From Pogostemon cablin (Eukaryota; Streptophyta; Magnoliopsida; Lamiales; Lamiaceae): a stretch of 64,000 nt of DNA. The stretch is taken from NCBI GenBank assembly GCA_023678885.1, contig CM042963.1:38567105-38631104 (forward strand), written 5' to 3'. The translations under genes and the position numbers were made by a program. This document shows, in pieces, positions 48,760 through 60,574 of this stretch; the first letter of the stretch is position 1; the number at the start of each line of letters is the position of its first letter. Below the pieces are notes generated by a model that worked only from the letters and a program-made list of their open reading frames with translations, was not told the DNA's origin and made no database searches.

Positions 48760-49502
48760 ATGTCTATGGTTACTCCTTTATCCGAAAATGGTGCCTTAAT
48801 GGAATTGTGTAGAAGATATGCTCAAGGGAGCAATGCAAGGCAAAGTGTACCAAGTCTTCCTAGTTATGGGGCTCAATTCTTTCAAAGTATGCCAATTTCT
48901 TATCCTACTGTGCAACAAGAGTGGATGATGCCAAGTCCTCAAGTGGATGATATGTTTTACATGCAAGGGAGTAGTTTCCAAAATAATGATCAAGGAAATT
49001 ATCTCCAAGAAAAAAGATGGCAACCACTGAGTGAAGATATAAAGTCACCCGTAGAAGATAGAGTTGGGCAACTCATGGATATGTGGAATGAAATGATTGA
49101 AGAAAAAAGAAAAATGAGTGAAAAAAATTAAAGGAGATTTGAGGCCCTAGAACATCGAATGAGTCAAATGATCAGTGAACGGAACACTCTTCGCGAAATG
49201 GAGAATTTTGATAAAAAATTGAAGAAGAGTTAGAGGTAGAAGAGTGTTCGGGGGATAGTGAGGACTCAAGAGATGATGAGCTTAGTGAGGATAAGGAAGA
49301 CAAGGTACAAGAAAACTTACAGGAGGAAGAAATTATCTATAATTTCTTGTACCTTGTTGATAAGAAAATTTCAAGTGAAGATGAAGAATCAAGAGAGGAG
49401 TATGAATTTGATGAAGTGGAACAAGGTCTAGCAGCACTTGATGATGAGTTCGAGAGTGAAATGAGCATTTCTACACCTTTTAAGTCTCCAAGTTGCATTG
49501 AA
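48760..49502 (+). pseudogene. Gag-like remnant of the Athila-like element
   Basis: An open frame of 123 codons (48760-49131; rich in Gln, Ser, Met, ending in a Glu/Lys-rich coiled-coil-like stretch) is followed by a stop and further acidic coding-looking DNA (EEVE, EDSRDDE-type) to about 49500. Position between PBS and the interior suggests gag-derived sequence. No catalytic domain, no zinc knuckle seen. Confidence 0.5.
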
Positions 49503-49582
49503 TTTTAAAATATTTTTATATTGATTTTGTCTTACGTATTGATTCTTCTCAATGCCTTAGATACAAAAGAGAGCTTGAAGAG

Positions 49583-49816
49583 ATGTTGGGAATATATTTG
49601 ATAAAAAGGAATAAGTGGTGGTCTCGAAAGGAGCGGTTAATGGAATGCAAGCTCAAGCAAGTTGAGTTTTTAAAGCCAATTTCGAAGGATGCTACTATGG
49701 TCGTTACTTGCCACAAATGCCTAATAGAGGAAGAAGCACAAAGATTAAAATTTGGTGGCAAGAACGAACAATATCCTTGGCCATTCTATGAGTTCTCCAT
49801 AATCCGTCAAGCTTGA
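49583..49816 (+). CDS. Small open frame in the Athila-like interior
   Basis: 77 codons, basic N-terminus (KRNKWWSRKERLMECKLKQ), a CHKC pair, ending YEFSIIRQA just before GCTGGATGGGAGGCAACCCA. The latter phrase is characteristic of non-autonomous plant Gypsy elements of this kind. Function unknown, probably a remnant. Confidence 0.4.
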   Translation: MLGIYLIKRNKWWSRKERLMECKLKQVEFLKPISKDATMVVTCHKCLIEEEAQRLKFGGKNEQYPWPFYEFSIIRQA

Positions 49817-50109
49817 AGATGTTAAATTTAGCGCTGGATGGGAGGCAACCCATCATTCTTTATTGCTTTCATTTAATTGCTTTGATTTAGTTTTTGTTGT
49901 ATTTTTGGCATGTAGGTTGATTGTGCTCGTGAGGAGAATGCGTATTGGAGATACGTGAAGTGCTCGATTTAAAGTGTGAAGGTACGTCTCACCACTTCTT
50001 GCAAACTTAAAGTTCAACTCTTGTTTCACTTTAATTTTTGGGGGATAGAACGTGGTGGACATACCTTGAATTGTTGTGATACATATGCTTCTCCACAAGA
50101 AGATTATTG

Positions 50110-51506
50110 TGTTAGTGTTTGATCGTATGATTAACGTGAACCGTTAGGTTTCCATACGTTTCTAACATACAGCGGAAGCAAGAAAACAATAAACGTATTA
50201 CCTTTCACCAGGGTATGTTGAAGACGATGAATTCTCGCCACTAGCCTACGCAGCCACACCATTTTGGGCATAACTCTCTCATCCGATGTAGGATTTGAGT
50301 GATCTATGCGCTAAAACGATCCTCTTTTCCGTAGCTTTCCGTCAGTATATCACAGGTCCTGTTCTAAAGTTTGTACGATTTTATAAAAATTATAGAAAGT
50401 GGCGGATAGCAGCAGCAAACAACCTTCCAGTCTTCTGCTGTATTCCCAAGTCTAATCTCGACGTCGTGTGGGCGACAATCTTCGAGATCTTCTCATTCTG
50501 CTATTCCCTCACCGTCCTCAAAGTATTAGACATGATTAATCTCATAGATTAGGGTTTCCAGACAGCTGAGATAACTTATATATGGGCTACAGCAGGGACC
50601 AGGAGGAGAAATTAGAGTTGAGCCTCCATTGAGCTTAAGTATCCAAGCTTAGCCCAAAACTTATACTTAAGTCCAATAATAATAATATATACCACTAAAA
50701 TATTATTACTGCACTACCGTTCTAATCTCATAATTACGTTATGGGCACCTTCTTATTATGAGCCCGTTAGTCTCCCCATGTTTAAGATATACAATGTCCA
50801 TTAATTAATTAAGTTACTGACAACTCCATTAATTAATATCTCATCCAAGAGTAGTATCACTCAACCTCATTATCATGCCGGAATAAATCCACCTGCAGGG
50901 TTTACATGATAATCCTTATGAGCTCCTCAAGGGGACATCATCAACCTATAACGGACACGGATTCCTTCTATAATTAACAACACACCATAGAGATAGCACT
51001 ATTTCCCAACTCACCGAGTTTGTTGATTTAATTATATGTAAATCTCACCCATTGATGAATCAAAGAAATACATACTGCCCTATGTGTCGAGGTTATTGTA
51101 TAGGGATTAAGAGCACGAACATCCATAATAACAGAGATCAAGTTCTTCTATATAGACAGTATAAGTCGAACGATCTCAAGTGGTCCTGCTCAATACACAC
51201 AAGTTCACTAATGTGATTCTATAGCCAAGATAAGCTAATACCAAACCACACTACAACCATACCGATAGAGAGTCCTCGTCTATCTCGGTTGTGAGCATCT
51301 GTATATACTTTATAAGAAAACTGATAATATGATCTTCTGCATGTTGTCGCACAACATATTATCTACAGTATAAAGTAAATGGACTATTGCATCGTGCATA
51401 TAAATAAATTATAAGACACAATCATTTGATCATATGATTCTAATTTCAAATAAATTGTTATAACATTGTTCATACTAAAGCTAGACTTTTAGTATACAAT
51501 CCAACA
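50110..51506 (-). repeat. 3' LTR of the Copia element
   Basis: Plus-strand ends TGTTAGTGTTTGATCG and ACAATCCAACA. In element orientation it begins TGTTGGATTGTATACTAAAA. The sequence AGTATAAGTGAGAGATT just outside (51507-51523, minus strand) is the polypurine tract. Confidence 0.92.
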
Positions 51507-51669
51507 ATCTCTCACTTATACTAAAAGACTATGTTGTTATGTCTTCTGCCATACATCTGATTCTCACTCCCACTACACGACCATAAAAAGCTCTCGCTTT
51601 AAGGTCCTTGTAAAAGAATTTACTAGTTCATCATCCGATGCGATTTAGGTGACAATAACCTTCCCCTCA

Positions 51670-51933
51670 TCATACGATTTCTCGTAACAGGTGGTACTCG
51701 CGCTCCATATGTTTAATTGCCTTATGGGCTCGTGATTCCTGTAAGTTTGCAGTTGCACCATTATCATCAAAATAAATTGTGATAACCTTGGGCAAACTTA
51801 GAATCACTTCGAAGTCCAACATGAATTTTCTAGAGTCATACAGATACTTTGGCTGCCTCATATGCTCCAATTTATCATCTTTCCATGATGAAATCCGGAG
51901 TCTGAAATATATTTCTATATAACTCTCCTCCAC
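51670..51933 (-). pseudogene. Copia RNase H remnant
   Basis: The minus-strand frame contains FDDNGATANLQESRAHKAIK and MEREYHLLREIV, the usual Copia RNase H region, where a CDN-type motif normally stands. Upstream and downstream frames are interrupted. Confidence 0.8.
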
Positions 51934-52439
51934 ATTATGACTCTACTTCCTAAAATCAAACATATAACCTTGAGGTGGATTTGTTGTCGTCTCTATCTGA
52001 TTTGAAAAATTTGAATCTACATAACTCATAAGAAGCAGCGAATCTGTCTGGTAAGTCCACATATAATTTCTAATCCTTTATAGGTACATAAATATATGTC
52101 TTACCACAGTTCAACATTCTTATTTCGGGTTACCTTGATACTCACTGTCCATGCATTTAGGCAAAATAGATATCCGATCTCGTGCATAGCATTCCTTAGA
52201 TTAAGCTTCCTTATTCGCCGAAGCATAAGGAACCGCTTTCATCACCTTTATCTTCTTTTGTGTCTCAAGAAATATTTTTTTAGATAAAGTCACATGCTAA
52301 AACAAGTAAGGATTGTTTAATTCAATGAAGCTTGAGACAAGCATAACATCCTTTCTTGTGATCCGTATTACCATGATCAAAAGGATATTTTTGCTCCTCT
52401 TAAGTCATTCATCTCATACCGCTTTATCAACCATACCCA

Positions 52440-52800
52440 TACGCCCGACAATACTCTTTTATTGTCTCCAATGAGCAAGATACTATCTACGTATAGTACA
52501 AGAAATACCACCACGTTCCATTACTTTTACAATACACAAGACACATGCGCGCATTGAATGAATCCATATCTTTGGATTTCCTCATCAAAATGGATGTTTC
52601 ATGATCTTGAAGCTTGCTCTAGTACATCGATGGACACTTTTAAGCTTACTATCATAATGCTCTTAGCCCTTTGCAATGAATCACTCTGATTGCTTCATAT
52701 AGATGTTTTTCTCATGACTTCCAATCAGGAAAGCTGTCTTGACATCTATTTGCTATCCCTCATATGTCATATAAGTAGCAACAGATAAAAGATTCTGGAT
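52440..52800 (-). pseudogene. Copia reverse transcriptase remnant
   Basis: Minus-strand readings include QIDVKTAFLIG at about 52765-52730 and VLYVDSILLIGDN at about 52498-52460. The active-site YVDD is YVDS here, so the catalytic Asp is lost. Stops and frameshifts lie between the motifs. Confidence 0.75.
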
Positions 52801-53081
52801 CAACATAGACATAGCCTTTGGCGAACATGTTTTTTCATATTCAAACCTTTTCTTTCTGATTATACCTTTTCGCAACAAGCTTTGCTTCCAAGGTTTTCAC
52901 CTTACCGTATGATCTTCTTTTATTTTGTATGACTACTTCCAATAGCTTTTACACTATTTTAATGGTCCTACAAGCTCCCAGAATTGATTTAGAATCCATC
53001 GATCCTATTTCAAAAATCATTGAACTTTGCTAAGATTCATATTTCAATCTTGTAGTGCTTCATCATATCCGTGGGTCAACT

Positions 53082-53169
53082 CCATGTTTACTAGGGACCA
53101 AGTCTCACGACTTTTCCAAAACATATGTTTACTAGGGACCAAGTCTCACGACTTTTCCAAAACATATAT
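53082..53169. repeat. 44-bp perfect tandem duplication in the Copia interior
   Basis: ATGTTTACTAGGGACCAAGT..TTTTCCAAAACAT is present twice in succession. Confidence 0.9.
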
Positions 53170-53911
53170 CTTACAGGTTGTCGAACAACCCTCCCACTAC
53201 GACAAGGCACTACACGCAATTGTGTATCAGACGTGATACGCGTTATAGTTTACCTTGTGGTATATCCTCTTGTACACTTGGTACTAATACTTTGTGTTAT
53301 CCATCTCACTTCCTTTAGAACAATTTATACATGGGTTTATAATTTAATACATAGTCCTTTTCCAAAAATCTAGTATTTGTGTTAACAATCACCCTTCGAT
53401 CTTTTGGACTAAATAAATCATCACCCTTCATTTTTCTAAGATATCCCACAAACATACAAACATTCATACGAATTACTGTTTATAGGGTATACCCATAAAA
53501 TGAATTTAATAATTTCAAATAACTCATCATCTATCTAACCATTTCCATAAGAGTCTTTCTCATATTAGGATTAGAAGATGTGTTATTAATTACTATTTGT
53601 TGCATCCGTGGGATAAAGATGATTTAAGAGTATACAAATTGTCCACCAATGTACAACAACATATTACAACTCTATCCTTCATTATAATGACTATGTCATT
53701 TAAATGAAATAGAGTATCTATCCGTAAATGCATAGAAACTGATCGAAATCAAATTCATTCTATGAAAAATGTACGTAAAGACAATTTTTCTTAAAACCAA
53801 ATGTTTATTCCTATCCTTAGATAAATAAACAACTCTCATTGCAACAACCACTACTTTCATAGTATACCCATGTACCCAATAATAATCTCATCATCACTTA
53901 GTTACATGCTT

Positions 53912-54235
53912 TTAGTGATTCCGGTATCTATACACAATGTGTAAGAAGATGTCATCACTAATCATGCTCCAACAACTAGTGAATGAGATACTAACCTTGT
54001 TCACATCATGATTAAAATGGCTTTCATTTGCCACATGTTTTGTATGAAATTCTCTACCATATACAACCTCTCGTATTTCAGGTAGGATTTGCTCAAAACA
54101 TCCAGGCAAACTACGGAGAATTAAATTGATATAGGTTTTCCTTTTAATTTCTATTCCAAGCATTTCCAATTCATTCATTAACTTATCCATGACCTCTTGC
54201 CTTTCTCTCTTACTCAAGTATCTAAAGAGTTGCAT
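53912..54235 (-). pseudogene. Copia gag remnant
   Basis: An open frame of 107 codons with VMDKLMNELEMLGIEI, LILRSLPGCFEQILPEI, which match the usual gag (UBN2-type) pattern of Copia elements (a short helix, LxxSLPxxF). The rest of gag is not open. Confidence 0.65.
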
Positions 54236-54363
54236 GAGACCATCATATTTCTATGAACCTCTCACCTCTTCACTAGAGACTTTAAAAGGCATCATGGGAT
54301 ATCCTTAGTGAGAACACACTTATATTTTCCTAAGCAGTAAAATTCAAAACCAAGATTCTTTTC

Positions 54364-55181
54364 GGGAAAATAGATTTTTTCGTCCGTTAACTTTGTCCAA
54401 TTTTGAATTTAGTCCATAAGTTTTTCACTTTTTGAAAATCGTCCATTATATTTGCAAAATTTTGAAAATCGTCCATTATATTTGAAAATTTTAAAAATGG
54501 TCCATCATGTTTACCAAGTTCAACAAAATCGTCTGTTTCAATAGGTCATTAGCAGGTTATTCTAAAAGATAAAAATAAAAAATATGTAATATATATATAT
54601 ATACTATTTTACAAAAAAATAGCCCCCACTAAGAATTTATATTATACTCTCTCCGTCCGTCAGAAAGAGGGCATTTTGCTTTTGTGCACGTTGATTAAGA
54701 AATATTGTTATTTAATATGTACTAGGTAGTTGTATTAGTGGGAGTGTGGACCCCATATTTTAATTGTATTAGTGGGTGTGTGTGGATCCCATCTATGTAA
54801 AAAATAAAGTGACCCTCTTTGAAACGGACGATCAAAATGGAAAAAAGAACCTCTTTCGAGCGGATGGAGGAAGTATCAATATTTAGTTAAATTTGCTCCA
54901 CTTTAGTATTGAGATTAATATTATTTATTTGGTATACGGAAGTGAAAAATGAAAAGTGAGATAAAATTGGTTAAATAAAAATATGATATAAATTAATTGG
55001 AGTGAAAATATTCAAATGACCTGCCATAGCAGGTCAAAGGACCAAAATGTTGAATTTTATGAAGTTAATGGACTAATTTCAAAATTGTTATAAAATTAAC
55101 GGACTAATTTCAAAATTGAAAAAGTTAATGGACTAATTTCAAAATGAGTGAAAGTTAACGGACGAAAAATTTTATTTTCCC
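54364..55181. mobile_element. 818-bp Mutator-like element with inverted repeats
   Basis: A perfect 9-bp duplication ATTCTTTTC flanks it (54355-54363 and 55182-55190). The left end GGGAAAATAGATTTTTTCGT and the reverse complement of the right end GGGAAAATAAAATTTTTCGT agree, followed by CCGTTAACTTT. The arms contain tandem AGTCCATTAACTTTTTCAAT-type units. A Stowaway-like MITE is inserted in it. Confidence 0.85.
54645..54875. mobile_element. Stowaway-like MITE inside the 54364 element
   Basis: Left TACTCTCTCCGTCCGTCAGA, right AGCGGATGGAGGAAGTA, with the family core GTATTAGTGGGAGTGTGGAC. It is the innermost level of the nest. Confidence 0.87.
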
Positions 55182-56159
55182 ATTCTTTTCTAATCATCTA
55201 ACTTTGATCCAGTAAATATGTTTTATGTAAGTTAGCAATAAGTAAAATGAAACTATTTGAAATTGCAGAGAATCATAAATAAATACACCGATCAAATCTT
55301 CGAATTTTATCCATTTATATTGATTACCTCAAAATAATATAAAATTAAAATTCACCGACATCTCAAGCACCGTGAGTCTGCAAGCCACGATAGTGTGGAC
55401 GTTTACAAATCAGAACATTTACAAGAGAAGGTTTTACCCATTAATTTCATTTGTCAACCTAACCTCATGACAAAATAATTAATAGTCGATTCCTCTTTAG
55501 CCATACAAATAAAAATAGTGACTCCGATGGGGAGGATACTATTATTTACATCTAAGTGTACAACATTATTTGACCCCAAGTCCACGGCCCAAGCTTATGT
55601 GCCTTACAGATGGAGAAGTACACACGATCTATGATAACTTCCTACAGTCATCAATTATAAGTTTGTACAGTGATCCGCAAATAAACTCATCTGATAGGGA
55701 GGAAGGTCTATGCCAACGCGCAAGTTCATGTGCATCACATTACAAACATAATTATTTAATGAAGTCTGTTCCAGCAATCCATGAATAAACTCATCCGATG
55801 GGAAGAAAGGCTCTAATGCTGACGCGCAAGTTTATTCACATCACTACAAACCAATAATGGAGGCCGCGAGAATTATTAACCAATTCTCTCTCCCACTTAG
55901 TAATTTTAACACCGAGAGTTTTTACATGCATATAATATTCCAGAATAAAATACGCAACATAGGATTCTCCTATTACGGCAAATAAGACATTAAATCAAAG
56001 AGAATCATGCATAACATATATAACAATAATTCGATAATTAAATAAATTATTAACAGTTATTTATGGAAATAAATTGCCAAATATAGGTTGACTTGGTCAA
56101 CACTCCAAGCAATAACTTGCACATGAAGTAATCATTCTTGTGCCCCAAGCCACACACAC

Positions 56160-57560
56160 GGATAAGCTGCAATAAACGCCCCCAGAAATCAGCAACTCGT
56201 CGAAATGCCGCTGGTAGTGCCGGTCGCTGGCACGACTCGTGCCGGAGCATCTACGTGGTCGTCACGTCCTGCAACTACACACGTCGCGCCCGTCTCCATC
56301 CCAGCCATGGCTGATTGTGCTGCCAACCTCCACCAGGTCGTGCCGCCACCATCGGCAGATTGTGCTGAATGCCTCTGTCAGGTCGTGCCGTCAACAGCCA
56401 CGCTACAGTCATGATTAACTGCCGAAGTGAAGTTTCCAGCACGTGTCGTGCCTTCTTCCATAGGCAGTTGTGCCGACGGCTGTGTGGGCTCGTGCTGCCA
56501 CTAGACACCAGTCCTGCTGAGCCCATGTCGGACCCGTACGTCACTGCCAATGGGTACCAGCGCCTTGCGCTCTACACGGCAATGTGCGCGCTGCTCCCGC
56601 AACACCCAGCGGCCAACGTGCATCAATCGCTCGGCAGCGGTATGATGTATACGAGCTAATGGGTGCCAACGCCCGACAGGCTGCACATTTCTGAATGCAC
56701 GTCGCCCGGCCACCATCACAAGCAGCACGCCCACGCTCGACTACTTCTGCGCGCGCATCGCCAGGTAGTAGGTCCCCAACACACGTCTGCCCATCTGCAC
56801 ACTAACGTGCTAGCCACCGTGTGGGGTATCCAGTACCTAGCCACAGCGATAACTCGATCCATCCGCTTAGAAGACCTGCCCGGAAGCACGCCAGACTCGC
56901 CCTCGAACTAAGCTGACCCGATCAAAAAAGGCTGGAGACTCGCCCGGAACCGTGTGCCCAGCACTCTACAACCATCTGCAGTCTGCCAATCCAGCATATT
57001 CCAGCGGTGCAGTATTTCAGCCTCAGAGTCGCCATCATGTTGGACTCGCTTCTGAACCTATCTGCCCCGCTTGGGAAATCAGGAATGCCTCCATCCTCGC
57101 CTACCGTCATCGTTTTCAGAAGCCCGCCAGGCCTCCATCAGCCCATGCCATGCCCTAGCCATCCGCTGGAAACACCGCGAATAGGCCCGCCACCATCTGC
57201 TGAGCGTCTGCCATCCCGTGTGAGCTGCCAAACCCGCCGTTCACGCCACCAGTAAAAGCCCCAATCGTGAACGCTGGTATCGGTGCATGCCCATCGTGGC
57301 ACACCCAGCGACTTTGTCTGCCTGTCCGCTGTCCAGTCTTCGTGCGGCGATTATCAACTCCACTCGCCCGCACCTTGTCGTGCACGCCAAGCTATCCTAC
57401 AAGCCACCATCGTGCGGCTGCCGACGCTCATGCCACGCCGTTGCGTCGCTCAACACATCATCACACCGAGCCTTCGTCTCCATCATCAACCCATCGTGTG
57501 GTGCTCATGTGCCACCGTATACAATTAGAGTATTCAATAAGAAACTTAATTCTAAACCCT
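56160..57560. other. GC-rich block in the Copia leader region
   Basis: About 1.4 kb with much higher GC than the rest of the window, located between the PBS (57619) and gag in element orientation. Several overlapping open frames in both strands exist because of the low AT content, with GTCGTGCCG(T/C)-type phrases recurring (56225, 56338, 56382, 56447). I recognise no protein. It may be acquired host DNA or a structured leader. Confidence 0.5.
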
Positions 57561-57618
57561 AATTCAAGTACACACATAAACCCTAGCCTAACGTTTCACG
57601 CTTCACCACGAAATTGAA

Positions 57619-57630
57619 GCTCTAATACCA
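57619..57630 (-). other. Primer binding site of the Copia element
   Basis: In element orientation TGGTATTAGAGC, two bases after the LTR end. It differs by one base from the initiator tRNA-Met type PBS (TGGTATCAGAGC) usual for Copia. Confidence 0.9.
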
Positions 57631-57632
57631 AA

Positions 57633-59029
57633 TGTTAGCGTTCGATCGTTTGGTTAACGTGAACCGTTAGGGTTTCATACATTTCTAACATACATCGAAA
57701 GTAAGAAAACAAGAAACGTATTACCTTTCACCAGGGTATGTTGAAGACAATGAATTCTCGCCACTAGCCTGCACAGCCTTACCGTTTTGGGTGTAACCCT
57801 CTCATCTAATATCGGATTTGAGTGATCTATGCGCCAAGATGATTCTTTTTTCCGTAGCTTTCCGTCAGTATATTACACGTCTTGTTCTAAAGTCTGTATA
57901 ATTTTATAAAAATCATAGAATGTGGCGGACAACAGCAGCAAACAACCTTCCAATCTTCTGCTATATTCCCAAGTCCAATCTCGACGTCGTGTGGGTGACG
58001 ATCTTCGAGATCTTCTCATTCTGCTATTCCCTCACCCTCCTCACAGTGTTAGGTGTGATTAATCTCATAGATTAGGGTTTCCAAACAGTTGAGATGACTT
58101 ATATATGGGCTACAGCAAGGACCAGGAGGAGAAATTAGAGTTGAGCCTCCATTGGGCTTAAGTATCCAAGCTTAGCCCAAAGCTTATACTTAAGTTCAAT
58201 AATAATAATATATACCACTAAAATATTATTACTGCACTATCATTCTAATCTCATAATTACGTTATGGGCTCCTTCTTATTATGAGCCCGTTAGTCTCCCC
58301 ATATTTAAGATATACAATATCCATTAATTAATTAAGTTACTGACAACTCCATTAATTAATATCTCATCCGAGAGTAGTACCACTTAACCTCATTATCATG
58401 CCGGAATAAATCCACCTGTAGGATTTACATGATAATCCTTATGAGCTCCTCAAGGGGACATCATCAACCTATAACGGACATGGATTCCTTCTACAATCAA
58501 CAACATACCATAGAGATATCACTATTTCCCAACTCATTGAGTTTGTTGATTTAATTACATGTAAATCTCATCCATTGATGAATAAAAAAAATACATACTG
58601 CCCTACGTGTCGAGATTATTGTATAGGAATTAAGAGTACGAACATCCATAATAACAGAGATCAAGTTCTTCTATATAGAAAGTACAAGTCGAACAATCTC
58701 AAATGGTCCTGCTCAATACACACAAGTGCACTAATGTGATTCTATAGCCAAGACAAGCTAATACCAAATCACACTACAACTATACCGATAGAGAGTCCCC
58801 GTCTATCTCGGTTGTGAGCATCTGTTTATACTTTATTAGGAAATCGATAATATGATCTTCCGCGTGTTGTCGCACAACATATTATCTACTGTGTAAAGTA
58901 AGTGGACTATTGCATCGTGCATATAAATAAATTATAAGATGCAATCATTTGATCATATGATTCTCATTTCAAATAAATTGTTATAACATTGTTCATACTA
59001 AAGCTAGACTTTTAGTATACAATCCAACA
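57633..59029 (-). repeat. 5' LTR of the Copia element
   Basis: 1397 bp, plus-strand ends TGTTAGCGTTCGATCG and ACAATCCAACA. Right flank TATTG. Confidence 0.92.
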
Positions 59030-59034
59030 TATTG

Positions 59035-60574
59035 TTGGAAACTACAAGGGTAAGTCCTACCACTTTTTGCAAACTTAATTCTTAACTTGTTTCGATTTAA
59101 GTTTGGGGGGAGTGCGTGGTGTGACTCACTACTTGAGTGTGCTTATGATGTTGATTGAGAGTTCTTCTTGTAAAATTAGGTAAATTTTAAATTTTTCTCA
59201 TGAGTATTGGTTTGATTTTGGTTAGTTTGGTTGTGTTAAAGTGCATGCTAGTTCATTATTTGATAGTAATTGTTGTGCTAATGGTTTTGATGAGTTGTTG
59301 AGCATAAATGAAGTATAGTGGAAGCACGAATGGAGCTAAAAAATAAAGTCGAGATTCGTTGTGCATGCAATCTGGAAGCCCGTGCCAACTATTTCTACTA
59401 CCAAATGCCTTTTCGGGGAGTTCACTTTACTATTCATCAGTTCCATTTGCTTAGGATATACATGATTTTGAATTGGATTTGTTTGGATTGGTATGCATCT
59501 TCATATGTTATGTATATTTGGAGGTTTACTTGTTTTATTTAGGTAGTTTACTTGCTTTCTTCTCATTTTTGAATAAGGTGGTAAAATCTTGAGCTTACAT
59601 GTTATCGGATGATTGAGGATATGTGCTTTATGTTCTATTGATGGATGGAACTTTCGTATTGCATGTTATGTGTTGTTATCTTATTTCTTGCTTGGTGAGT
59701 CTTTGTTTAGTTGTTTTGTTTGTATTTTTGTTCTTGTATAGGTTGGTTTGGTAGTTTGTTTCGGGATGTGTGAGTCATTTTTTAATGTGAGCCTTATATA
59801 TATAACTTTTGTGTGGGTGATTGAGGAGATGATGGTCTACAAGGTTGAAGTGAGAAATGTGCAAGAGAAAAAAGGAAATAGTAAACAAGCAAGAAAAGGA
59901 TAAAAAGAGTTCAAGCAAAATGTACATGCAACCTCAAATCGAGAAAAAGGAGCAAGTTAACAAAAATATGCTCAAGTAATTCAAAAGTTGAAAGAAGGAA
60001 GCATGCAATAAAAAAAAGCTCAAGAAATCCAAGGAATGATAATGATTAGTGCTTGTGATCAAAGAAAAAAGAAAGGAAGATAGAAATGTGAAGAAGTTGA
60101 AGAAGCTTATCATCTTTTCGATTATCTACACTTGAATAGTCACTTTTATCCAAATCTTTCTACCCTACCAAAGAGCCTAACATTACATCTAAAGATAAAT
60201 ATATTTTTTTATCACTAATTGAAGCTATGATGGCTTATGAATGTAGTCCGTGAGCAAGCCTATGGTGCGTCAGGTTTAATCGATTGATGAGTATCGATAT
60301 ATCTTACCCTAAAGAGTGTTGAGTGAATTTGGAATCCTATGTGAGGCTTAGACTGGAAGGAACTTGATTGCCCTTTATTCTCTTAGACTTAAACTTGTTA
60401 ATTTTTCATGTCATGATTTTAATGTTGTAGGATTACTTGATATGGTTTGAATTCCTTGTTACTTATGATGTGTTTTTGCTTATGTTCTTTAGGTCTTTCT
60501 CTAGGTGAAAATTCTCCCTCTCGTTTTCTTATTTTTGTTGTTCGAGGACAAATAACACTTTAAGTTTGGGGGAT
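59035..60574 (+). other. 3' interior of the Athila-like element
   Basis: Non-coding interior with two purine tracts: AAGTTTGGGGGGAGTG at about 59099 and AAGTTTGGGGGA at 60562-60573. The latter lies directly before the 3' LTR and is the polypurine tract. An Arg/Lys-poor open frame near 59318 is not convincing. Confidence 0.6.

Larger units (their letters stand above)
50110..59029 (-). mobile_element. Complete Ty1/Copia retrotransposon, degenerate coding region
   Basis: Both LTRs are 1397 bp, ending TG..CA in the element's own orientation, flanked by a perfect TATTG duplication (50105-50109, 59030-59034). Reading on the minus strand: 5' LTR, PBS (57619-57630), a GC-rich leader, gag remnant (about 54235-53912), RT motifs (about 52770-52450), RNase H (about 51933-51670), a purine tract and 3' LTR. 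The LTRs differ visibly from each other (about one in ten bases in the first 220 by eye), and the ORF is broken by many stops, so the insertion is old and dead. It lies inside the Athila-like element. Confidence 0.93.

Noticed and set aside
56205..57617. Overlapping open frames on both strands in the GC-rich block
   Set aside because: The open frames follow from low stop-codon density at high GC; no domain recognised.
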